In this document: in pieces, positions 39,127 through 46,585 of the stretch | How positions within the stretch are numbered: position 1 is the first letter of the stretch | Layout: each line of letters starts with the position of its first letter | Translations under genes and position numbers: made by a program | Notes under the pieces: model-generated | Databases searched by the model: none | Told to the model about the DNA's origin: nothing | What the model saw: the letters and a program-made list of their open reading frames with translations, nothing else | Source: Mariniflexile gromovii | Lineage (GTDB): Bacteria; Bacteroidota; Bacteroidia; Flavobacteriales; Flavobacteriaceae | DNA: 64,000 bases | Assembly (NCBI RefSeq): GCF_017814435.1 | Contig: NZ_JAGJCB010000006.1 | Location: forward strand, 62,001 to 126,000 | Reading direction: 5' to 3'

Positions 39127-40503
39127 TTATTTTAACAACTCTATTTTAACAACAGTAACAGGATTGTCTGGTGCTAGCATAGGCACTTCAACCAATACAT
39201 CACTAGATGTTCCCAATGCTTTTAATTCAACACCTGGATTCGTTAATAAGGTCACTTTTTTAAACTTAATGTCTTTATGAAGCTTTAACAAACCATCTTT
39301 TGGCCAATCGAAAACATGGGCGTATAATACACCATCCTTTTTAGTATAGCGTCCCCATTTTGGTTTTTCATAAGGACTTGCAGAAGCTCCATAAATAGCT
39401 TCGCCGTTTTTCTTAGTCCATTGCCCCATAGCATCTAAACGACGGATGCTTTCAGATGGAAATCTTCCGTAGCCATCAGGACCTATATTCAACAAAAAGT
39501 TTCCGCCCTTTGAAACAATATCAACTAATTTTTCAATTAAATCTTCACTGCTTTTCCAGTTATTATCGGCTGGTTTATAGCCCCAAGTGCCATTCATAGT
39601 CATACATGCTTCCCAATCTGTATCAATTCCGGTATCTGGAATTTCTTGTTCAGGTGTACCAAAATCACCAGCAAACTCACCTGGATTATTGTTCATCCCG
39701 TCCATTCCTGTTCTTCCTTTATCAACTCGATTATTTACAATAGTGTTGGGCTGGATATCACGAATGAATTTATAAAGGTCTTTACCCATTTCTGTGGTAT
39801 AATCTGAAATCCAGTCACCATCAAACCAAACAACCCCGATATCACCATAATTTTTCAATAATTCGCCTACCTGAGGTTTCATATAGTTTTCATAATATTT
39901 TGGAAATTCTGGGTTAACAACTGATGGATCGTCATGTTGTGAAATGTTGTAGTTTGGGTACAAGTTTCCTTGTGCCTGTGGATGGTGCCAATCGACTATA
40001 GAGTAGTAAAAACAAAATACAATGCCTTGTTTTTTACATGCTTCGGATAATTCTTTAATAATATCTCGTTTGAATGGTGAGGTGTCCATCACATCATATT
40101 TTGTGACTTTTGAATCCCATAAACTAAAACCTTCGTGGTGTTTAGATGTAATAACGATATACTTCATACCGGCATCTTTTGCCATTTTCACCCAAGCATC
40201 GGCATCAAACAATACGGGATTGAACATTTTTGGAAATTTCTCGTAGTCCTCAATGGTATAATCCAATTTATCCATGGCCCATTCGGCACCACCGCCAGCA
40301 ATTTTAGTACCGCGTTCTCCACCAATAATGGAGTATGCACCCCAGTGGATGAACATTCCAAATTTAGCATCACGCCACCACGCCATACGCTCGTCATCAG
40401 ACAATTTCTTAACTTTTGATTTACTTTGTGAAAATCCAGTATTCACACTTAACATGGTAACCAATACCAAAATACTTAACCGCCTTAATGTTTTCATTTT
40501 CAT
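39127..40503 (-). CDS. GH29 alpha-L-fucosidase
   Basis: 458 residues, Sec signal (1-25, GFSQ). TIM barrel of GH29: FGMFIHWGAYSI (48-59), AWMDK-type region, TSKHHEGFSLWD (119-130, His pair that contacts fucose) and the nucleophile in VVWFDGDW (Asp 228). The late block GGNFLLNIGPDGYG and a C-terminal beta-sandwich (about 365-458) are standard. The general acid is not conserved in GH29 and I cannot place it. The enzyme should hydrolyse alpha-L-fucosyl ends in the periplasm with retention. It lies 24 bp after the GH141 gene, another fucosidase family, so the two likely act together. Confidence 0.95.
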   Translation of the reverse strand: MKMKTLRRLSILVLVTMLSVNTGFSQSKSKVKKLSDDERMAWWRDAKFGMFIHWGAYSIIGGERGTKIAGGGAEWAMDKLDYTIEDYEKFPKMFNPVLFDADAWVKMAKDAGMKYIVITSKHHEGFSLWDSKVTKYDVMDTSPFKRDIIKELSEACKKQGIVFCFYYSIVDWHHPQAQGNLYPNYNISQHDDPSVVNPEFPKYYENYMKPQVGELLKNYGDIGVVWFDGDWISDYTTEMGKDLYKFIRDIQPNTIVNNRVDKGRTGMDGMNNNPGEFAGDFGTPEQEIPDTGIDTDWEACMTMNGTWGYKPADNNWKSSEDLIEKLVDIVSKGGNFLLNIGPDGYGRFPSESIRRLDAMGQWTKKNGEAIYGASASPYEKPKWGRYTKKDGVLYAHVFDWPKDGLLKLHKDIKFKKVTLLTNPGVELKALGTSSDVLVEVPMLAPDNPVTVVKIELLK

Positions 40504-40527
40504 TCGTTGTTATTAATAATTCTACTT

Positions 40528-42888
40528 TTATTTTGTGTTGATTGTAATTTTTTGTTCCGATTGATTTCGCATGATTACCAAATCCATTTTATCTGTTTTA
40601 TTTTCGACGTTTATTTTGAAAAAATCCTGAACATTTTTTACTTTTTTGCCATCAGCTTGAAGAATAACATCACCTTTTTTGATACCGTTATTTTGAACTG
40701 CAGGACTTGGTGCCCAGGTACGCAATATGATGACACCTTCGGCAGAATTCAAACCGTAAGCCGATTGTTCTTGCTCGGAATCCACACTTTTGATATTATT
40801 TCGTAACCAAGCAACCTCAGGACTGCTTTTCTTTTCCGATGGATCTTTTATCACCGGAACCTCTGGTGTTTTAGCTATTTTTTTCAGTTCTGGTTTTTGC
40901 ACCCCAAATTGATTCATTGGGAAATTTTTAAATCCGATTTTTAGCGCTGGTGAGTTTTCAGCAACACTAAAATCTAAATTTGCAGGATCTTTAAACATGG
41001 GGTCGCCATACACACTGTGTGTATCTCTATCATAAATTTGAGGTTTCATCATAGACACTTCGTTTGGAAATAAATTATAATCCAATTCTTTTCCCCAGCC
41101 TAACAAACCAACATCTTGATAGGTATCGGCTACAATGTTGTGTTTAAAGACATCTTCACTATTAGCGAACCATACATGGGGATGCAACGAGTTGTTCACC
41201 ATAATGTTATTTTCTGCCACACGGTTAAACCCTTCGCGCAATTTCAAACCACTATTCAACATCAAGTTATTGTAGATATGGTAGTTTGAAGACCCATCAT
41301 CTAAATCGACATCCCAACCATGGTCGCAACGAAAACGGTTGTTTCTAATGATGGTTGTTTTTATGGCATCCCACTTGTACATATCTGGAATTTCTGTAGT
41401 AAGTTTATTCATTTCGTCACGTTTAGGGTGCCAAAAACGATCGCGTCCCCAAGAGTTGAACGACCCATGATCGCTAGTTTCTAATACGGTATTAAACACA
41501 TCGTTAAACTCTAAAATATGTCCGCCCCAAGTACCATCGCCAATATTAATTCCTGCTCTTGGCACATCGTAAATACTATTGTGGCTTACTGTAATATCCA
41601 TAGCCATAGAAATTTGAACACCAGCGGTTTGCTTTTCGGTTCTACCAATTCGGTGAATTAAATTATCTTTCACCAAACATTCGCGTGGATACAACTCATT
41701 TTTTGGTCCTGGTAACGTATCCATTTCCGCAAGCGGAACAAATTTTCCATAATTGAAAGATGGAGAACGTACCGCAGATGGATCGCCTACAAACGAAACT
41801 GCACTAGCACCACACTCATGAATATGGTTTCCTATAATTTCCAATCCTTTGTTGTATTTGCTAGCCATGATAACGTTTCCACCTAAATTGGTAAATTCAT
41901 TATCAATCACTTTACAGTTTTCCGTACCTTCAAAAAACACCACACTGCCTCTGTAAATATTCCAATCGCTCCTTAACAAAGGCTCAAATTCCTCCATAAA
42001 GGTGCGTTGGGTATGTTCAAAAGTGATGTTACTAATGGTGATATTTTTTACAGGATTTTCTAAAGTCCCAACGACTTGTATCAAATCTTTAAGTACAGCG
42101 ACTTCAACCTTCGCAGTATTAAGTTGTACATTTTCGGTTGGCCAATAGTACAATTTGCTGTTTTCTTTATCTAAAAACCATTCGCCAGGACTGTCCAGTT
42201 CTTCAAAAACGTTCTCTACCATGCGGTATTCTTCATGGGGTTTAGAGCCTCTGTTGTTTTGATGTCCGCCCTCCAAAATAACCGTACCATCTACATTTAC
42301 TCCGGTAATTTCAAAGTGAAATCCGCCCCATCTACCACTATGCAAGGCATGAAAATAAGCGCCTTTTGGATTTTTCCATGTGGCAATGCGTTCTTTAGAA
42401 ATCGCATCGGCAGCAAATCCTTGCCAGTAGTGACCATCTTCATTATAGTTTGGATAACGCGCTAAAATTTGCGGTGTTCCGTTGATTACCAGTTGGTCGA
42501 AATTTAGATTTTTGGGAACCGATGTTACATACATCCATTCATTGAACTTTTTCCATTTAGGATTTAAGACCACGGAACCTTTTATACGCACTTCGGAAGC
42601 ATCGGTGCCTTTAATAGTCAATCCACTTAAGGATGCAGGAATTTTTACGGCTTCAGATAAATGATATTCACCAGGTAAAACATGAATAACAATACCCGAT
42701 TGAGTATTATTGGCTCTTAATTGAGTAGCCTTAGCAATGGCATCTTTTATACTTGCAAATGGCTTTTCTTTACTACCGTTTGAACTTGTAGAACCTTGTT
42801 GTGACACGTAAATTTCGATGCTTTTTGATTGTGCTGCGCACGAAAAAAACACGACTAAGGTTATCAATAAAATACTTACTCTTGTCAT
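40528..42888 (-). CDS. GH141 beta-helix glycosidase with C-terminal PDZ domain
   Basis: 786 residues; lipoprotein signal (VFFSC, Cys 17). The first ~640 residues form a right-handed beta-helix typical of GH141: IYVSQQGSTSSNGS, PFASIKDAI, VLPGEYHLS, GGFHFEITG, SNITFEHTQ, TSDHGSFNSWGRDRFW and DVDLDDGSSNYHIYNN. The founding GH141 enzyme is an alpha-L-fucosidase from human-gut Bacteroides; a xylanase is also known in the family. Residues about 695-786 (GLNSAEGVIILR, NNGIKKGDVILQADGKKV) are a PDZ domain, unusual on a glycosidase and perhaps used for protein contacts in the periplasm. It is followed by GH29 and preceded by an esterase gene only 8 bp away. Confidence 0.9.
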   Translation of the reverse strand: MTRVSILLITLVVFFSCAAQSKSIEIYVSQQGSTSSNGSKEKPFASIKDAIAKATQLRANNTQSGIVIHVLPGEYHLSEAVKIPASLSGLTIKGTDASEVRIKGSVVLNPKWKKFNEWMYVTSVPKNLNFDQLVINGTPQILARYPNYNEDGHYWQGFAADAISKERIATWKNPKGAYFHALHSGRWGGFHFEITGVNVDGTVILEGGHQNNRGSKPHEEYRMVENVFEELDSPGEWFLDKENSKLYYWPTENVQLNTAKVEVAVLKDLIQVVGTLENPVKNITISNITFEHTQRTFMEEFEPLLRSDWNIYRGSVVFFEGTENCKVIDNEFTNLGGNVIMASKYNKGLEIIGNHIHECGASAVSFVGDPSAVRSPSFNYGKFVPLAEMDTLPGPKNELYPRECLVKDNLIHRIGRTEKQTAGVQISMAMDITVSHNSIYDVPRAGINIGDGTWGGHILEFNDVFNTVLETSDHGSFNSWGRDRFWHPKRDEMNKLTTEIPDMYKWDAIKTTIIRNNRFRCDHGWDVDLDDGSSNYHIYNNLMLNSGLKLREGFNRVAENNIMVNNSLHPHVWFANSEDVFKHNIVADTYQDVGLLGWGKELDYNLFPNEVSMMKPQIYDRDTHSVYGDPMFKDPANLDFSVAENSPALKIGFKNFPMNQFGVQKPELKKIAKTPEVPVIKDPSEKKSSPEVAWLRNNIKSVDSEQEQSAYGLNSAEGVIILRTWAPSPAVQNNGIKKGDVILQADGKKVKNVQDFFKINVENKTDKMDLVIMRNQSEQKITINTK

Positions 42889-42896
42889 TTATAATT

Positions 42897-43766
42897 TTAA
42901 TTTTTTATAATTGTTGGTTTTCCTTGTATATACCCCAAAGACTCTAAAAACACATCGGCTTCATATACCGTTTCAATGTAACATCTATCGTTCTTTTGCT
43001 TGCCCTTATTAAAAAATCCATGTTCTTGATTATCAAAAATAAACACATCACATCTACTTCCTACGGCTTCCATTTTAGCCTTAAATGCATCCGCTGTTGC
43101 CACTGGAATCAATTTATCTTTATCGCCTAAAAAGAAAATAGTAGGTGGTGCGCCTTTTTTAATGTTATGCATAGGCGAAAATTCTAAATAACGCTCACCA
43201 ATACGCTCATAACCATAGCCTTCCGGTCCGTTATCAACAACAGGATTAAACAACACCAACGCATTGGCTTTTGTGCTGATGGACAGATCTTCTCCTTCTT
43301 CATCTAAACCTGAAAGCATGGTGGTTGCTGCTGCCAAATGGCCTCCTGCCGAACCTCCTGCTGCAACCATTTTATCTGTATCGACTTTTAATTCTTTTGC
43401 GTTTAGTTTAATATACCTCATGGCCGATTTTGCATCTTTCACAGATTCAAACGGTGTGGTTTTGTGTTTATTTTTCACGCGATAATCCACTAAAATAGAT
43501 ACCATGCCTCTAGAAGTGAAATATTTTGCTTGGTCTTCAAACTGTGTGATGCTGCCTCCGTTCCATCCGCCTCCAAAAAAGAAGACGATGGTTGGGTATT
43601 TTTTATTTTTGCCTTCGGGATGGTACACACTTAATTTTAAAGTATCAGAGCCTATTATTTTATAAATATGCTCTTGTGGTAAAGGTGGTGTTAAAGTATT
43701 ATTTTGACTATTTACGTTGGTAAATGTCAACATCAAAACCATCATTATTATTAAATTTCTTATCAT
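42897..43766 (-). CDS. Alpha/beta hydrolase esterase (BD-FAE type)
   Basis: 289 residues, Sec signal (1-21, NVNSQ). Motifs: FFFGGGWNGGS (62-72, oxyanion hole), nucleophile elbow GGSAGGH (Ser 139), Asp in GDKDKLIPVA and His in NQEHGFFN. This is the same fold and arrangement as 24614-25573 but from the other operon. It probably removes acetyl or other acyl esters from oligosaccharides. It lies between a lyase gene (15 bp) and GH141 (8 bp), so it is surely co-transcribed with both. Confidence 0.9.
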   Translation of the reverse strand: MIRNLIIMMVLMLTFTNVNSQNNTLTPPLPQEHIYKIIGSDTLKLSVYHPEGKNKKYPTIVFFFGGGWNGGSITQFEDQAKYFTSRGMVSILVDYRVKNKHKTTPFESVKDAKSAMRYIKLNAKELKVDTDKMVAAGGSAGGHLAAATTMLSGLDEEGEDLSISTKANALVLFNPVVDNGPEGYGYERIGERYLEFSPMHNIKKGAPPTIFFLGDKDKLIPVATADAFKAKMEAVGSRCDVFIFDNQEHGFFNKGKQKNDRCYIETVYEADVFLESLGYIQGKPTIIKN

Positions 43767-43781
43767 TTTCTATATCTTCAA

Positions 43782-46577
43782 TTAATATACTATGACTACT
43801 TTACTGCGGGCCTTCATTAATCTAAATTCCAATTGTTCTGGGTTTGACCTGTTAATTTGTCCTTGTCTGGCAGCAATTAACTTACCATTTTCATAAACCT
43901 GTAATTCGGCCGATTTTTTCCCATCTAAAAACGGCGCACGTATTACAACAGGCGCATCGCTTTCAATTACAAAGGTATTTTTTGAACGTTCTATGGATAG
44001 GGTTACAGGTTTCCCTGAAGCCACAATACTCCAGCCATCTTGCTGGTAATTATAGATACCTGAAAGAAACACATAATCTATGGCATTACTACCTTTAGCT
44101 TTTCGAGTGATAGATACAACTCCTTGTTGGTACAAATTATCGGTTTTAATGATATCACCTTCATTTGAATTTAAAATGATTTTATCAGTTGTTTTATTAT
44201 CACTCAACAACACCTCAACAACTTGGGTACTTGGATTTTCTTTAAATGTTGAAAACGTTACGTTTGAAACAGGGTTTTCTTCCCCATCAATATACGGATT
44301 AAAAACCATAGCAAACGGATTCTCCCAAGCAGCCTCCTCCCTTTTTACAATTAGAGTTTCCATAGGGTTATCCACTACCTCAGCTGGTGCCGATCCTTTG
44401 GTTATGGCATTGGATTTTGGCGATAAAGCCGTATAAATACTTTGCTGCTCACTTCCTTTTACCCAAACTTTCATGATGTTGTCTGCTTCATTTTTACTTT
44501 TCAACCTAAAAAGTGCTTGAACATCTTTAGAAGTTTCTACCTTCTTTTTGTTGGTTAAATAATTGTAAGCTTTTAAATCGCCTTGTTTGCTTCCAAAATC
44601 GGTGGTTTCTGTTACATTTAAAGGTGTTTTCGCATCTAAAAGTTCTAACGATTGCCCTAAATTACGGTAAATATAATCGTGTCTTTGTTTACCTTCTTTT
44701 TGTTTTTTTGATCGGAATACATCAACAATATACCCTTTAGAATTTTTTCCTTTTACAATAGCAGTAAAACGTTGTTGATTTGCCTGTGTTGCAGGTTCGA
44801 AAAAGGACACTTTTGAAAATGTCAGTTTATCAAATTGAGGTATTGTTCCCGCTTTTGGAAAATGATTGTCTAATGCAAATGGGTGGTAACCTCGCATGGC
44901 ATTGTAATCGGATTTTCCATCTACCACAACCGTATTGTGGGCAGGAAATCTGGAATAGAAATCGCGATGGTCGGTATGCCAATAACTTGGGCCTTTACCC
45001 ATGTCTGGCCCCAACACATAGTTGTTGGCGAACAACTCCATTGAAATACCATTTACATGCGAATGGTTGCCGTATGAACCCGCCAAAGAAACCATCATCG
45101 CATCGTTTCCTTTCCCCAATCGCTGATTAAACATACTCACGTTGGAGGCATAAAATGTAGGCGACGTTAATTTACTTAAGCCATCTTGAGCTTCATTGGA
45201 CTCTTTTAAATCATCTACATAAAAAAACAGTTCGAACAAACCATCTGCTTTTCGTTTGTATTCGCCCTTTGCAATCATATCGTTTAGCAAACCAGAAATA
45301 ATAGCTTCCTTTTCTGTGTTGTTATATTTTCTATAGTTTGAAATTAACAATTCAAAATTTTCTGGCGGAAGCGGTTTGTGTGAAGAGTCCCCAAAACCAA
45401 CCATATACCCGCTAGGAAATAGATATTGAAACGAAGCCAAAGCCGCTTTTTCTATAATAGGATAGTTAGACAACTCGTTTTTATTCGTAAAGTGATCCAA
45501 CAAAGTGAAAATATCGAGCAAACTTGCAATGACGTGCACCGAATAAGTGGCACACTCTGGCCACATGCCCGTTTCTTGGTCGTAAACCAATAAAGATTCA
45601 TCAATCGATAACTGTCTTTCGGTAGAAGTATCAAAGGTATATTTTAAGAAATACTCGCGCCCTTTTCCGTTTCTATACGCTTTATCGGTATCTAAAACCA
45701 AGGCAACATAGGTTAAAAAACGTGCTTGAAATAAGTTCCAGTTATTATCAGGGATTCCGTTTACAATTATTTGGTCGCCCCATTTTTGAAATACCGCATC
45801 GCTGTGTGCTATGTTTACTTTTTCTTTTTTGAAATAGTCATATAAAAAATCGTAGGTAGTTGCCAACCCTTTAAGGATGCCTTCATGAATCACCTCAAAA
45901 GTTGCTAAACCGGAAACACGCTGTTGGGTACCGTTTTCCAAATCGATTGGGGCATCTCTATAATACATGCCTTCCATATATGTTTCGAAAACAGGCTTTG
46001 CAAATGCAGCATATTTTTCATCGCCCGTTACCCAATACAAAAAGGCAGCATCTTCTAGCAATCCTATAATTTGTTCATTGATTTTTTCGATGGTGAAACC
46101 TATTTTGGATGGATGCACCCATTCTTTAATCCCTTCTTTATTTTCTAAAAAGAAACCTCTTGGGTCGTCAAAATAAGGCTCCACATCTTCAAGTTTCGGA
46201 CGTTTATAATCGGAAGCCCAATCGCGTGTACCCGAAAAACGAACCGTTGGCACAGGTGCTTTTCCTTCGGAATGCGAAAAATTGCCGCCTTTTAAAAACA
46301 CTTTGCTGTGCTTGGTTTTCCAATTCATTTGTAAACGGGATACCAACCATTTTGGGTCTTTTTCACAATACGCCAGATACTTTTCTAGGTTTTCAATTTT
46401 CTTGTCTACTAAATTTTTCTTCCATTCGGTAGTTTGAATGCTCTCTAAAAATTTGGTTTTAGCGGCATTGGTGGTATAAATTCTAGGGTGCCCCAATTCT
46501 TGTGCAAACGATACCATCGGGCACATGAACAAAGTCATTGCTAAAGCAACCAAAAATTGTTTCATTTTTATAATCAT
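43782..46577 (-). CDS. Large heparinase II/III-like lyase, paralogue B (931 aa)
   Basis: The preferred start is the ATG at 46565 (residue 5), giving the signal MKQFLVALAM ... SFAQ. Conserved N-terminal blocks of the three-member family: HPRIYTT, DPKWLVSRLQMNWKTK, APVPTVRFSGTRDW and YFDDPRGFF. Toroid: NNWNLFQAR and ECATYS (Tyr candidate). Beta-sandwich: NHSHVNGISME and PAHNTVVVDGKSDY, so all candidate catalytic residues are kept, as in paralogue A. A long C-terminal beta-rich portion with GKPVTLSIE and APVVIRAPFLDG may bind carbohydrate. It follows paralogue C after 8 bp. Confidence 0.87.
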   Translation of the reverse strand: MIIKMKQFLVALAMTLFMCPMVSFAQELGHPRIYTTNAAKTKFLESIQTTEWKKNLVDKKIENLEKYLAYCEKDPKWLVSRLQMNWKTKHSKVFLKGGNFSHSEGKAPVPTVRFSGTRDWASDYKRPKLEDVEPYFDDPRGFFLENKEGIKEWVHPSKIGFTIEKINEQIIGLLEDAAFLYWVTGDEKYAAFAKPVFETYMEGMYYRDAPIDLENGTQQRVSGLATFEVIHEGILKGLATTYDFLYDYFKKEKVNIAHSDAVFQKWGDQIIVNGIPDNNWNLFQARFLTYVALVLDTDKAYRNGKGREYFLKYTFDTSTERQLSIDESLLVYDQETGMWPECATYSVHVIASLLDIFTLLDHFTNKNELSNYPIIEKAALASFQYLFPSGYMVGFGDSSHKPLPPENFELLISNYRKYNNTEKEAIISGLLNDMIAKGEYKRKADGLFELFFYVDDLKESNEAQDGLSKLTSPTFYASNVSMFNQRLGKGNDAMMVSLAGSYGNHSHVNGISMELFANNYVLGPDMGKGPSYWHTDHRDFYSRFPAHNTVVVDGKSDYNAMRGYHPFALDNHFPKAGTIPQFDKLTFSKVSFFEPATQANQQRFTAIVKGKNSKGYIVDVFRSKKQKEGKQRHDYIYRNLGQSLELLDAKTPLNVTETTDFGSKQGDLKAYNYLTNKKKVETSKDVQALFRLKSKNEADNIMKVWVKGSEQQSIYTALSPKSNAITKGSAPAEVVDNPMETLIVKREEAAWENPFAMVFNPYIDGEENPVSNVTFSTFKENPSTQVVEVLLSDNKTTDKIILNSNEGDIIKTDNLYQQGVVSITRKAKGSNAIDYVFLSGIYNYQQDGWSIVASGKPVTLSIERSKNTFVIESDAPVVIRAPFLDGKKSAELQVYENGKLIAARQGQINRSNPEQLEFRLMKARSKVVIVY

Positions 46578-46585
46578 CTAACTAA

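Noticed and set aside
44080-45130. Plus-strand ORFs of 116-118 codons opposite lyase B
   Set aside because: Open only because the opposite strand is coding; composition is that of a shadow frame.
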